The notes beneath the pieces were generated by a model. That model searched no databases, had not been told where the DNA came from, and saw only the letters and a program-made list of their open reading frames with translations. Of a stretch of DNA of 64,000 nucleotides, positions 44,760-57,681 are shown one piece after another. The stretch's first letter is position 1. The number at the start of each line of letters is the position of its first letter. The position numbers and the translations under genes were made by a program. Origin of the DNA: Diadophis punctatus similis (lineage: Eukaryota; Chordata; Lepidosauria; Squamata; Dipsadidae); contig JALIGW010000002.1 of NCBI GenBank assembly GCA_023053685.1, positions 40,074,720 through 40,138,719 of the forward strand, in the 5' to 3' direction.

Positions 44760-46310
44760 TATATTGGTTTGTGTTTTTATGTTGTCTTTAAAACTTAGAA
44801 TGAAATTTATATATGTGGTTTGCTTGAATTTAGCTTGCTATGCAAACTCAACCCATTGTGGCTAACTTGGTAAACCATAGTTTTGCGTATGAATCTCTGT
44901 AAAAGGATTCACTAATTTTATTATTTATTACTTACTCTTATCTATCACTTTTGTCCTTAGAATACCAAACTGATTGCAAGAAGTCTATAATAAAGAATCT
45001 CAAAAATCAATAAACCCGGATTCAGATTATAGATTATATAGAACGTTCCACCTGGTACCTCTGACCCCCAAACTGTGAACAACTTCCATCATTCCTCACT
45101 ATCTCTCCCTTAATCCCCTGTGATAGACCAGAACTTAAGTGAAGTAGACCAGGACTTAAGTGAAATAATAAGTGTGAGGGCCATCCTTGCCTCCAGCTGT
45201 TTTAGAGGAGGAAGTTCACAGTGGAGAAGGCTCACCTCTCAGCCCTTACATTTTATTTTATTTTATTTATTTTTTGTGAGGGTACCTGTAACTTGTGTCA
45301 GTTCTATTGGGAGTGTTTACTGGAATGCTGACAACTTGCTTCCTGTGGTGGCATTTGGAAGAGGCAGTTAGCTGGATTCATCTAGGTTCACTGATGGCAT
45401 TAAGCCATGGTTTACTGAACGAATCTGAAATGAGATGCTGCCGCACCAAAGGGAGAAAATGCATCTTCTCCTGAGAAGGCTTCCATAAAATTTGCATATA
45501 CTGATTTCTATGTATAAATCCACATTTATAAATAATGACTGCACCTTCGGTGGAATACAATGTATCTTAGCCTGCATGGAAATCTCTGGGAAGTCAGCTC
45601 AAGGTCTGTGCAGATGTTAATTGCTGATGCCCAGTGTCAAGGCTCCTGCTCCTTTGATTTATTATTTTAATTGATTTGGGATTCAACAGATCTTCAAACA
45701 GAGGACCGTCTTTCCTAAAATGGGGCACACAGCAACTCAAGATCCAAGCCGCTACTAGTTTAGAAACCAGTTCTGTGTTGCATGTTTTAGTTTAAGAAAA
45801 AGTCACATTTTAATCCTTGATTCCATTTTCTCTGCATTGTTTCACCTGCTTTGTTTTGGCATGTGCCCGGTATTTCTTTTTAGCTGCCTAAGAACCCTTG
45901 ATGGCATCCATATTTTTACCTCTTTAAAATATATATTATTCAGATAATATGAAACAGGGATGTTTATCGCTAGAAGTGAAGCTAGGCATTTCTTTTCTCC
46001 CCCTGGCACCCCCTCCACTTTTCATAAGTTTATTGGACTAATTGATTACGATGAATAATACATCTATAACAATATCTCCCACTGCCCCTCCCCTGCTGTT
46101 AAAATTGAAGCTTTAATGAAAGTTTGCTTTAATTATATCATCCTACCCCTGCTGTTAACAGACTGTATAATATCTAACTGCAACCCTCAAAATGCTCTGT
46201 ATAAGCAACTCCCGGGGAACATTCTAGAGCAGCAGTCGGAAATCAGCTCCCCTGCGTTAGAGAGCTTTATAGCACAGACAGACAGACAGATCACACTTGC
46301 TGTAGTCTAG
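44760..46310. other. Mostly unassigned; small duplication
   Basis: A 24-base near-tandem duplication (TAGACCAGAACTTAAGTGAAG at 45124 and TAGACCAGGACTTAAGTGAA at 45145). Nothing else assignable. Confidence 0.45.
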
Positions 46311-46404
46311 CTTTGCTGAAATGAATGAAAATCATAGGAGACACAACTCCAAGTGCTGTGTGAATCACAGACTGGTTGCATCCAGCCCCCTGCCCACCTC
46401 CAAC

Positions 46405-46560
46405 GGAATGGCACAACTTGCCACAGCTAACATGCCATGGTCAACTCTCCATGGGCAATTCACCATGGCCAATTCACCACAGCCAACTCACCGCAGAACA
46501 AGTCAAGATGGCAAACTCGCCACAGGACAATTCGTTGTGGGACAATTCAACAATACAATT
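46405..46560. repeat. Imperfect ~14-bp tandem motif (CCATGGNCAATTCA)
   Basis: At least eight degenerate units such as CATGGGCAATTCAC, CATGGCCAATTCAC and CACAGCCAACTCAC. A related inverted motif, GCGGCAAGTTGGCCATCGTGAG, occurs at 47057-47078, so the units may be the end of a DNA element interrupted by the block at 46615-47020. Confidence 0.6.
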
Positions 46561-46614
46561 ATTTAAAATATTTTTTTAAAAAAAATTGTCATTCACATTT
46601 CATTTTGTCACTCA

Positions 46615-47020
46615 TTTGGCATCCTTTCTTTAATTATTCTATTCCACTGTTTGTCAACTCTGAAGCGAACCTGGCTGAAGCCATCTTGTGCTTCCTCATA
46701 GTTGCCACGAAGCCAGAAAGGGGAAGGGAGGGGGAAAGTAGATAGCCAGGCTCCAGTCAAAACAAAGTGCTTTCTTGTGGGAACCAAGGTCATTGAAACA
46801 GGTCGTCGTTGAAAGTGGAGAAGAGCCTGCCTTCTATCTTCATTGGACAATGTGAACGGGAGTGGGGAGTTTGATTCTTTTAATTAGGTGAAAACCATGG
46901 GAACTGTCAGAGTTGGTTTTCACCGGCTGTGCCAATATGATGTATCCAATAAACATATATTTTGAGGAATCTACCTGCCTCGGAGTTATGATTTCAATGG
47001 ACACATTACTCAGAACGCTG
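46615..47020 (+). mobile_element. LTR-like block
   Basis: It contains CCAAT-like and AATAAA motifs (CCAATAAACATATATTTTG at 46947) followed by a region ending CAGAACGCTGACA, similar to the end of a retroviral LTR. No TATA box or target duplication was fixed and no internal region adjoins it. Confidence 0.3.
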
Positions 47021-47183
47021 ACACTAATTCTTCAAGACTAGTATAATTCTTGTCCTGCGGCAAGTTGGCCATCGTGAGTTGTTGTAGACCCAACCTCCAA
47101 GATGCATGTATAGTGTTTATTATAAAATACACACACATTTTCAAGCATATTGCCAATATGTTTACTGATTTATTTATATGTGG

Positions 47184-47236
47184 CAAACAAATTCCTTGCA
47201 CTGTGTGTCACACAAATTCCTTGCACTGTGCGTCAC
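47184..47236. repeat. Tandem duplication, 25-bp unit
   Basis: ACAAATTCCTTGCACTGTG(T/C)GTCAC occurs twice in direct succession. Confidence 0.85.
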
Positions 47237-47239
47237 ACA

Positions 47240-47980
47240 TATTTTCTTCTATCAAAAGACAACCTCAGTATTCACAAACATTTCGCAAAGGAAAAACACT
47301 TAAAAGCTAAAAGCAAGGGAACTGAAACATAATGGCCTTTTGTCCAGGCAGTGGGTAATTGCAATGGAAACTGCCTTTAAAGAACTGGAGAGCAATTATG
47401 TCCACATTTCCAAATTAACCTGGTCTTAATTACACAGATCATCGTTTGCTTGCTTGTAACTGTAAGCATCCCTTTAGATATATTTTTACAATTTTTCACA
47501 TACTGTATGTGCTTATTATTTTTTTGCCACCGAAAATGTACCCTTAATTAAAATTCAACCTTTTATTGTTAATAACACAGATTGGAGAAAAAGAGATGTG
47601 CTGTATCAACTTGGTCTGATAGAGGAAAGACATTTGATCATGAAAATCAGGCTCGCTTTTAATTGAGTACCGTTTGGAATTTTTTCTCTGCCTTTTCAAA
47701 ACATGAAAACACAGCAAGTTTACAAAATAATCAGACCTGTTTATAATTACAGTATGAAAACGTGTTCAAAATAATTTGGAAGAACCTTTGAAACTTCAAG
47801 TTTTCATGTGCATCTGAAAAAGGTTGCTGATTTAAAGAATCTATTCCAATCCAACTGTGAAAGCATTACCACTTTATCCTCCACCCCGGCTCATGTAAAA
47901 ATCTGAAAAAAGTGGGGGGGGGGCTTTACTGAAAGTAATTGCAGCTATTTTTGGAAGCACAGAGAGCCCTGCTGTAAGTA
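47240..47980. other. No supported feature
   Basis: AT-rich with no assignable content; G-run at 47915-47924. Confidence 0.4.
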
Positions 47981-48473
47981 CAGATAGCCCTTGACTTATT
48001 TAGTTCATTTAGTGACCATTCAAAGTTATAACAGCACTGAAAAAGTGACTTATGTTAAGATATTCATGAACTGGGAGAGCCATGTTAACAAGGTTAGCCA
48101 ATGAATAGGCATAGCAACTGAATCAGCCAATGGGAGCTAACCACTTCTGAGTCTGTGCAGAGAATTGAAACTGAAAGCTTAAGCTTAAGGCTGGGTGTGC
48201 AGCATCCCCATGGTCACATGATCAAAATTCAGACACTTGGCAATTGACTCATATTCATGATGGTTGCAGAGTCCCAGGTCCATGTGGTCCCCTTTTGTGA
48301 CCTTCTGATAAGCAAAGTCAAGGGGAAGCCAGATTCACCTGTGTCAGTAACTTAACAACTGCAGTGATTCACTTAACAACTGTGGCAAGAAAATGGGTCA
48401 AAATCCATTTAAATGTCTCACTTAACAACAGAAATTTTGGGCCCAATTATGGTTGTAAGTCAAGGACTACCTG
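47981..48473 (-). mobile_element. TA-flanked element F, copy 3, with an extra internal segment
   Basis: TA flanks both ends. Ends CAGATAGCCCTTGACTTA and, inverted, CAGGTAGTCCTTGACTTACA. In reverse orientation it matches copy 2. Compared with copy 2 it has about 130 extra bases (48058-48190) containing TTGAAACTGAAAGCTTAAGC. Confidence 0.8.
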
Positions 48474-48479
48474 TACAGT

Positions 48480-49670
48480 ACCCTTATTCCATAATATTGG
48501 GCAGTGCACCTTGTCTTATACTACAGAAAGCTTCAGAGCAAAGCACAAGGTTAACTTTATTCAATTTCTCTCTAACATAAATGCAAAATGCATTTTACCA
48601 GATCTTTATTGAAATTCCTCTCTTTGATTTATTTTATGACATTTTGAGGCCACCCATCTTCAGATGACTCTGGGAAGCAGACAATTAAAACAAAGGAGAA
48701 AAAACAAGCAAAAAACCATGCACATAATTTATGTTATGTTATAAAGACATTGGATACCAAAAAAAAAAATCTTAAAGGCTTCGTGTATTACCATGAAACC
48801 CATTTTGTGGTATTGGATATGCTACTCTTTTTGGGCCAATTGTTATGGGCTAATTTGTCCATGAGTCCTTCTTCTTAGCCTGTTTGAATACTCTGATTGG
48901 AAAGATAGAATTCAAAAATATGATCAAGTTTCTAGGCTCTGAAAGCAATAGAATCTAACACATTCAGAACTTCTAATTAATATTTAATTACTTCAGTTTG
49001 TGCAAATCCATACTAATTTATGTTTTTTATAATTACCTTAGGACATTCCAGAAAAAGTTGGACTTGATAAAATTAGCATAGTGGTATGATAGTCATTTAC
49101 CTACTTTGCAGGGCTGGTGTCCCAATTAATTAATCAATCAATGTTGACTCATCAGTTAATACCTTATATACCATCTAAGATAAACACTAAGCTCCTTCGT
49201 CCTTTGGCTTAGCTACTAATGTTGTTCTTTGTTCATTTTTAATTGTGTTTATATTTGAGTGCAAAGGGTATTTAATTGCCAGGACCTCAGTAAATATGAG
49301 CTATGTTTATTAAAGCTATGTTTTAAGCACTGGATAAACAAATGAAAAGTGCAGGTCTTTCAATGCTGAAGATAATTAATTTACACAAATGAAACAAAAA
49401 AAGCTCATATAAGCTGTGGACAACATAGAAATGATAAACTAAGCCCTAGAGAAGTCATTGCAAGGGAAAAAGTGGTATCACTTTTTGTAACAACTTGCAA
49501 TTTCTTGATGGTCTCCATCCTAATTCTCACTAACTCTGACTGTTTCACATATTCAAATTCAGTTGTTAGGTGCTAAGTGTGTAATTAACCTTAAATAATA
49601 TCTTTAAATGGTTATAAGCCAGCAGCCTAACTTTTTAGCTATGTAGCTATTGAGATTGGAAATGTACAGT
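48480..49670. other. No supported feature
   Basis: AT-rich; a decayed LINE 3' end at 48620-48700 (see 38886). Confidence 0.4.
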
Positions 49671-49671
49671 A

Positions 49672-49715
49672 TAATACTGCTGTACTCTAATTATAATACT
49701 GCTGCACTCTAATTT
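49672..49715. repeat. Tandem duplication, 22-bp unit
   Basis: ATAATACTGCTG(T/C)ACTCTAATT occurs twice. Confidence 0.85.
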
Positions 49716-49885
49716 CATCTTGTGGGGTCCAGACTGTGCTTCAGCTCCTGCCCTGTAGATTCAGAAAACATTAAGAACCTAGTGGTCCCTTGAGGCTTTT
49801 GGGTCAGGATATTATGTGAGCCCTGCTGGTTGTTTTGCCTGACTGTTGTTTTGTTATTGATTATAAATAGAAAATGATTTGTGAA

Positions 49886-50375
49886 ATCCTTGGTGCTATC
49901 TGAGCTTGCTTGCTTGTTTGCAGACATTTCATTACTCCACTAGGTAATATCATCAGTGTTAGTGAGTGTGAGATTGGCTTCCTGTTTATATATAGTGTCT
50001 CTGCCTGTCAGTGTTGATACAGGTATGGTTTTCTCCTTGGTAATTCCTTGATTAAAGTATTGTTTCCTGCTTGATTGTTTGTCTGGTATTAATTCCTGCT
50101 TATCCGAGCACAGGCTGCTCTGATATTTTTGTTTCTTTTTAGCTTTTTTATTGTTTCTTTTAAATGGTGTGTAAATGTGGTTTATCTCTAAAATCTATTG
50201 ATGGCTGATTTGTTGACTGCCAACCTTCCAGGAATTTCCTAACATTTTTGGATTAAGTTTGGTCTTGGATTGTCAATTTCCCACAATTTCTCTTCTACAA
50301 TTTAATAAGTTTGCAGAGATTCCCAGGTTCTCATAGGTTCTCTTCTATTGGAACAAATTGATTCTTAGGCCTTGG
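49886..50375 (-). mobile_element. Penelope-like element, 3' part
   Basis: On the minus strand the C-terminal coding tail (NQPSIDFRDKPHLHTI-like near 50200) is followed by the 3' region with the CCTAGTGGAGTAATGAAATG segment and CAAGCTCAGATAGCACCAAG. It matches 30770-30840 plus 31515-31860, showing the same element without the SINE and LINE insertions. Confidence 0.7.
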
Positions 50376-50379
50376 ACAT

Positions 50380-50828
50380 GGATTCTAGTGATTATTATTG
50401 GCTGTTTATTTTGTTGATAACTGGGTTTGCCACCCTGAGTCTCTGTTGTGAGATGGGCCACCATATCAAACACCCAAATAAACAAATTATAGATAACAGT
50501 GATTTGACAGCAGTGATTTAGCCATATTTATTAATATTGCAGAATTTGGACTTGGTGAGGGTCTTTTGTTCCAAGTTGAAAAAAACCCATGAACAGCATG
50601 AGGAAATTTCATTCTGGAAGACAAGGGTGATAAAATTTACTGCTACATCTGACTAATAGAAATTGTTTCATTTTAAGATTATTAACATTGTCAATCTTTA
50701 ATTTGTTGCAACTTTGATATTCTGTGTACATTTAAGAACCCTTTGTCTCTGAAGGGGATGTCAATCATGGCTTCTTTTCCTTATTTTCCACCTGATTGTT
50801 TTGCATTCACCCATTTGCTCTTTTGAAC
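50380..50828. other. No supported feature
   Basis: AT-rich, no assignable content. Confidence 0.4.
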
Positions 50829-50836
50829 ATCTGGAC

Positions 50837-51265
50837 CAGGGGTGGATTCCAACTTACCTCGCTGCTGGTTCACTCCCTCCCGCACCGCATGGGTGCGCCT
50901 CATGGATACGCACAGGCTTCGCGTGCGCACGCATGCGCAGTAACAAAAAATATGGGGGGGGGAACCAAAGCCAAAAAAAAGATGGCGACCGCATCCACAG
51001 TGCCAGAACTCAGCTTCTGTGCATGCTCAGAAGAAAATAAAATTTTAAAAATAAAATTAATTTTTTAATGTAATTTAATTTAATTTAATAGATTTGTATG
51101 CCGCCCAACTCCTGAGGGACTCTTGGCGGCTTTTTTGTTTAAAAAAGGTGGCAGCGCCCACAGACTGGCACCAACCGATCCAGTTCGGTGATGTCATAGT
51201 GACGTCACCAACAGGTTGCTACCGGTTCAGGTGAACCGGTCTGAACCGGGAGGAACCCACCTCTG
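50837..51265 (-). mobile_element. hAT family B, copy 5, with a LINE 3' end inserted
   Basis: Target duplications ATCTGGAC (50829-50836) and ATCTGGAG (51266-51273). Donor-like CTTACCTCG (50853-50861), GCATGCGCAG (50931-50940), AAGATGGCGAC (50979-50989), an exact CRE palindrome TGACGTCA (51200-51207) and GATGTCA nearby. A 3' fragment of LINE family B interrupts it at 51073-51135. Confidence 0.88.
51073..51135 (-). mobile_element. LINE family B, 3' terminal fragment inside hAT-B
   Basis: (TTTAA)n followed by GATTTGTATGCCGCCCAACT and GACTCTTGGCGGC, matching 58000-58050 and 18690-18730. Confidence 0.75.
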
Positions 51266-51274
51266 ATCTGGAGC

Positions 51275-52468
51275 CTTATTCATTATTGCTATCATCAGAA
51301 GGGAGTGATTGGCAGGAGCCATGAGAGAGACCTAGGTAGGAAATTCTTCTAAGTCAGTAATAGATTGAAAAGTGATGCTGTTCTCCAGACTGCAAACTGG
51401 AAAGCCTAAAAGCTGTTTATATTGACAAGAGAAACCAGTTACACTGCTTAGTGTTGCTGCTGATAAGATGTTCAGTTACAAAAGAGAAAATGATTCCTGT
51501 TCTTTTCATGTCATTGTAGAAAATCTATACATGTTGCCATTCCTTTTTCTAGGAAGTAAAAACAGAGGAGATTTTCCTCTTGCATTTGGTTGGCTCTGAA
51601 GATTGCTAATAAGGAGTATTTGAGTTATTGCATTTGCATGTGTTCGGATGCAATATTTTGCAAAGATAATTAAGAAAAAAAATAAGGCATTGGAAGTAGC
51701 TGTGAATAACAGTTCAGCCTGAAGTTAGCCTGCTCTCCCAAAGCGTTTGCTGCCAGCATGTTTTCACCTTTTTACAAACTGAAACCTCCCCAGTGTCGCC
51801 TTATGCAGATAAATTGTTCAATACAAGTTGAATAAAAAGGTGAGCCTGGCAGCATATTTAATCTTAAAAAGAAGCAATAACTATCAGAAATACTACAGCA
51901 TAAAATGTCCCTCATCTCATACATAGAAGTAGCCTGTGGTTTGGTACTTAACTGCTGTCATAATTTTTAACACAATAGCAAGTTGGATACCCTTCTATGA
52001 GACGCAAGCTCTTTTGAAAATCCAAACTCTAGATATGTCAGTGGCAATTAATCTAGATGAGGGGTAGGAATTTAAGATCTGGATTATATTGGACTCGAAA
52101 GCTTTGAGTTTTTCACCTCTTTTTCCTCTTTACTCAGTGGAAATGAATTCCCATTATTCAATAATGTCAGGTGAATTTAAGAGTGGGGTATACAGGGGTT
52201 TACCACATTTGCATGATGATGTCAACACACATATTTTATTTGTATTGTACGTTATTATGCAAATGATGTAAATGGGAGCAGAAATTTGTTCCATTCCATG
52301 GATGCTGTAATAGTCCATTATGTTGAGGTCTGGTAAATTAACATTTCACCATATAGAGAAAATACTTAAATAGAAATTAGAATTAAATGCAGTAATTAGC
52401 TGTGCTATCATAGTCAAAATAATCTTAATGTTGTCATAGTTTTAACTTCCATAGTATAATAACTTTAA
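51275..52468. other. No supported feature
   Basis: AT-rich unique-looking sequence. Confidence 0.4.
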
Positions 52469-52646
52469 TTAGTACTCAACATTTAATCTCATTCTAAAGA
52501 CAAAGACACTAAGTATATTTCTAAATTGATAGAGGATAATTGGCAAGCTCCAACTATGAGAGATAATCACTTGTATCTTCTGATTCAAACACAATTTAAT
52601 GCTCTGTTTATCCATGCATATGGTCCACTCTCCATCATCTGTATCC
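52469..52646 (-). CDS. Weak candidate terminal exon
   Basis: On the minus strand CTTTTTTTTTCCAG precedes an open stretch reading DTDDGEWTICMDKQSIKLCL onward to a stop at 52469-52471 (58 codons). The acceptor is good. The AT-rich codons after the first 20 and the lack of any recognised protein make chance plausible. Confidence 0.2.
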
Positions 52647-52699
52647 CTGGAAAAAAAAAGAGGTCTTGCTAGTTAAGAACCAGAAACAAGACACTATAA

Positions 52700-52835
52700 A
52701 TTAGAAAATTCAGATTTGTTGTGCAAAAATCTAGAAGATCACTAGATTGTGCAATGAGGTACAGAACATTTTAACATCAGCATGCTATCTAGTGGTTATC
52801 CAGATTTTTGCAGTCTAAATCTAGTAACCCTTCTC
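52700..52835. mobile_element. Short palindromic mini-element H
   Basis: Imperfect inverted arms: GTGCAAAAATCTAGAAGATC near 52720 and, inverted, CTGCAAAAATCTGGATAACC near 52800. One arm recurs at 32762. Confidence 0.6.
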
Positions 52836-53172
52836 TAGATGTCATTTGACCATTCTATAATGCCTTTGTGTATGTATTTTGTGTATGAGGTGGATTCTGG
52901 TGCAGATTTGGTTCTCATCAGCTAAAATAGCTGGCATTCCTGCAGCTGAAATGGCATCTGGGAAGCAGTACAATGCTGGAGTTTTGAGGAACCCATAAAG
53001 GAATTTCTCTGTCTCAGTAATTCATATGCCATGTTCATCTGCTTACAGTACTGAGAAATAAATTATTCTCTGTAGCACTGATATGTGAGTTTGGAACTTC
53101 ATAACTGTTCTTGGCTTTATGGCCCAGCACAAGGATATTTCTAGTATCTATTATAGTCTATTGGAACTGGAT

Positions 53173-53522
53173 CAGGGATAGGTTCCACTTACCTTCGCCA
53201 CCGGTTCGCATCGCGATGTTTCGCGCGCACGCTTCCGCTTTGCTCACACACACGCGTCCCCTCACCCGATTTGGCTTCCGCGCATGCTCAGAAGCAGAAA
53301 TTAGCCTGAAACACAGCCGAGGAGCTCATCAGCTGTGCTTCGGGCGAAGAAATAAAGGACAGAATTCACCTGTGGGTGGGCAGGAGGGCCCTTTTTCAAG
53401 CTGCGGAAGGGGAAAAATAAAAAAAATTGGTGGCGTGCATGGAACGGCACCGACAGTGATGTCATCAGCGGGTCGCCACCGGTTCGGGCGATCCGGTCCG
53501 AACCGGGAGGAACCCACCCCTG
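53173..53522 (-). mobile_element. hAT family B, copy 6, perfect target duplication
   Basis: Exact 8-bp duplication AACTGGAT (53165-53172 and 53523-53530). Ends CAGGGATAGGTTCC and GGAACCCACCCCTG. Donor-like CTTACCTTCG (53188), CCGCGCATGCTCAGAAG (53278), a decayed YY1-like GGTGGCG (53429) and TGATGTCA (53458). Confidence 0.92.
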
Positions 53523-53534
53523 AACTGGATCCCG

Positions 53535-56500
53535 AATTGCAATAACTACATGACATTCTGAATACATTTGTGCCTTATTGTATATACAGTACTATATTTT
53601 CTATTAAAATAATTATTTTTCATTTTCTCCATACAATAGCCTTTTTATAAGACACGTTTCCAAATAAAGCCTTACTTACGCAATATTCATTCACAAAATT
53701 TTATTAGAGGATCAGATGATGATAATTTTCATTTGCAGTCTTCCCACATTTCCAATCATTTTTCTGCCTGCATAAAATCTGCAGGGTGGAAATAATAGCA
53801 CCCTTTTTTGAAGTTGGTGGTAGTGGGAAACCTGTGGAAACTCAAAAACTGTGAGAGTATATAAAAGATGCTTGCTAACATCAGCTGCTCAAATTCACAA
53901 TAGACTAAGCAAAGCATGAATGGTTAAATACTGTTCCTGCTGTAATAATGCTGTCTTAAGATAATCATTCTTATTTCTGACATTTGATGGCACATCAAAC
54001 CCATGACTGACTTTTCAGTGCATGCTTTCATGCTTTTTACTAAGTAGCAGATTATTCTAGGACATGTGCTGATATTTGTGCATTGGTATGAGGAAAGAAT
54101 CTCTAGATTATATAAAGATCAACTCTCAATTGTTTATATCTATATCTCTATAGCTTTATCTATCTCTATATCTATTCATGAAGAAAAAGAAATGTATTTA
54201 GATCAAGCAAAAATTCAAAACTAAGACCAGGTGTTTTTATTTATAAAGTCAGCATCCTTGTAGAAACTGCAGATTGAAAAATTTTAATTCTCATGGCTAA
54301 AACATTTGACATAGTTTTGGGATTTATTCATTTAGCTTCTTCTTTCATCATGATTTTTGTATCACCACACCTAATGAAGTATTTTGGGAGATTTTAAAAG
54401 CTGCATGCTTTTTAAACGGCATTTTTGTGACAAAGGAATAAAAACATGACTATCACTATAGAATTGAGGAACTCTTTTCTGTCTTTATTTACTTATTTTC
54501 TATTATTTTAAAATCAATTAATTCTCAAAAATTGCCAAGGTACAATAAAAAGGAGTCAAGTTTGAATCAAGACTGTTGCCTTTTTAACTGACAACAATGG
54601 TCTAGGAATCTGTAATGTTTATTTATCTGTCAATCATTGCTGATGAAGCTCATCCGATTTTTGAAGTAGAATTTTGCAGCTATATAGCTCTTTCTGGAAA
54701 TATTCTTGAAGCTTATTTTATCTGACTGAAATGTTATTTTCCTTAAGCAGAGCTTTCTTCAAAGTACTATTTCTTAAAATAATTTCAAATGTCCCCTGAG
54801 GAACTAGTTCTCATTAACAGAGCCTAAATATTTTTAGACTAAGCATTACATCTCTATTCACTGGACCTGCATTCATGCAATGCATTTGGAAAATACATCA
54901 GAATGTTTTCAGAATCTCATTCGGTATGTAAGCTATTACAATAATGAAAAAATGAATTGTCTCAACAACTTTCTAACTGCTCCTAGGCTGTTGAGCATTT
55001 TTGGAAGATCAGTGTACTTAGTTAGGAAATGAAATATGTGTTTAACGGTTCAGATATTTACATTTAAAAAAAAAAGAAAAACCATTTTAAAGAAGCATTT
55101 AACTGCCATAACTAAACTGTCATTGCTATGAAGAGTGTTATGTATGTGTATGTAAGAATACATGTATGTATTGTAATGACTTGATAGTGAGACAAGTACA
55201 TATAAATTTAATAAATAAACAAATGACTGTGGGTGTATCACTACATAGTATGTATCTCTTAGTTGGTGGGATGCAGGCAACTATGTTTAGATTAGATTAG
55301 CTCACTAGATTAGAGATTCTTGCCTCATAAAATAACATAAATATGCAAAACTTTGGTTGTGTCTGTGATACCTTGTCTTATTATTAAAAAGCAATGGTGC
55401 ATAAGGAATGAGTATGGCTAATATTGGTAACCTAATCTATATCTTCTCTGTATTACTAAAAAGCATCAAAACATGGGTTTCAGTCCTCAAGAGTTATGTA
55501 TGAGAAAAATTTGCAAAAATAGAGATGGGAAATTTTAGTGTGTAGAAATAGAAAAAAGATAATCACAAGGATGCTGTTTAAAGTGAAAGGCAGAACAATT
55601 TTGACAGGAAAAAACAGGCCTTGGATATGGATGGAAAGGGCTGAATAAGGGTCCTCAACCAGTATGAAAGGAATTAAAACTAAAACTAATAAATAATTTG
55701 GAGCGGAATTGAAATGAAAGAATGCTGGAAGGACAGTTTAGGGAATGGGAATGGTGTTGAGTAGAATTCAAATGAATGAATGCCATAAATTTATCTATTT
55801 ATTTATTGCAATGATGTTTATGATGCTTCATTCTGGCCATATCTAAACAGCGTACAAGGTCAACAGTCATTAGCAGAAGTGAAATAACACACATAGAAAA
55901 ATCAATATAAATACATCAGTACAACACTTGCAATTCCACATCTTAGTCAGGACAACTAAATATTGAACCAACTGTTCCCAGTAGTTTCTTCAAATTAGCC
56001 AGGATAAATGGAATAATTGGTTCAGCCTTGAGTACTGAATAAGATGATGTGTGATGTCCACTAGGTTGTTTAATGTTATTTATGGACAAATTAAAAAGAC
56101 TGTTTGTGGTGTCTGGCTCCCTAACTAGACTCTGGCAGTAAAACATTAATGTTCTGACACTTCATGGCTTATGTTGGCTCCTTATTCAGACTTAAACTTA
56201 GCAAGTGAAAATGAAGCCATATAGACCATTGATTGTCTATTGCCACTAAGAATATATGAATAATTCCTCGGGTGCCATTTCCATAAATTAATGAATTCTT
56301 GACATAGTGTTTGGTGGCTTTGAAGTTGACTAGTTGTTTACCAAATGCCATTTCTGACTTGAGAACTGTTAGCTCTTGCTTCAGCCTGCAAACATGGTGA
56401 TGTTAGAGATGTATTGTTGAAAACATGAATGTGCATATATTTTTTGTACACAGCAGCAGTTAGTAGTTAGATTTGGGGGGAAATTGAGTTGCAAGTTATT

Positions 56501-57680
56501 ACAACTTATACATCTCTAGGGAAAAGGCAAACAAACATTTGAATTTGGGTGCTTGGTTGAAAATTTTCTAAAGCTAGAAAAAATAATGGAAGAAGTTCAA
56601 GATGCATTAATGCTGGTAGGAAAAAGTGGGTAGAATGTGATATTTTGAAAAGAATGAGTTTTGTAAAAATGGGTATGCATAAGCGCATACTTTTTCCATT
56701 TTTGTTATATGGAAGCTGGGTATCTCAGAAGAAACATAAATGTCATGGGAATTGGCAACTTAAGAAACAGTGTAGTTAAATAACAAATACAAATAACAAA
56801 TACATAAGATCAATACTGAATGGGTGCTGACTGAATGTATATTGAATAAAAATAAGTAATAACTAATATGAAATGTGCATATTGAATTTATTCAGGATCT
56901 TGCTTCAGAGAAAATACATGAAGTGAGAGCAAATAAGTTGAGAAGAAGACTAAGAAAGTTGTGCTTGAGTGGAGTTCTGAGTTCTTTCAATGGCAAGAAG
57001 TGAGAAATATAAATAATAAAAGGCAGCATATAAACGGATGTACAGATTTTATGGACCCACGGATGGTTTATAATGATAGAAAGGTAAGGAGAAATATAGT
57101 CAGTGGTGTTGGTCTAATTTAGATTTAGCTATATCTCCTTTTCTTACCTCATATTTTAATTTTTTTAGCTTATATTTCTTACTCTTTCCTGTAGATTGCA
57201 TAAAGTCACTTAGCTGAAAAGGAATAACATGATAGGTGTATGTATGCATGCCATGGGTTGACTGGGCAAGAATAATAATCAGTTGTTTAGAATAGCATAA
57301 ATCAAGTAATAAAATTACATTAAAATGTAAAACAGCTCACATTCTGCATGAAATTGAAGTTCAACTGTTGGCAGAAACAGCTATCATTTATCCTAATAGT
57401 ATAACTTTGGCTTTTTTCAACCATCCAAAATAAATTTACAGTAGCTTCTTGTACTGTATTGCATGCAGCTTTGTTACTGTAGAAAGAGATAGCTATAGGT
57501 GTATTGACATCTTTTGCAAGAGATTTCAATCATAAGTATAACATTTCTAATCTTCAAATATCTGCATTAGCACAATTGTCCACTTGAATGAAGCTTGCAC
57601 AACATATATAATGTGTGTGTGTGTATTTCTCATAGGTTATATAATTACAGTACACAAGAAATTGTACAGAAAAAAAACTT
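53535..57680. other. Long repeat-poor stretch, no supported gene
   Basis: About 4.1 kb of AT-rich DNA. It holds decayed LINE-like tails (55190-55225, 55793-55900), short ATCTAT runs (54138-54178) and a (GT)n-like patch at 57612-57627. No exon pair or domain was found on either strand. Confidence 0.4.
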
Positions 57681-57681
57681 A

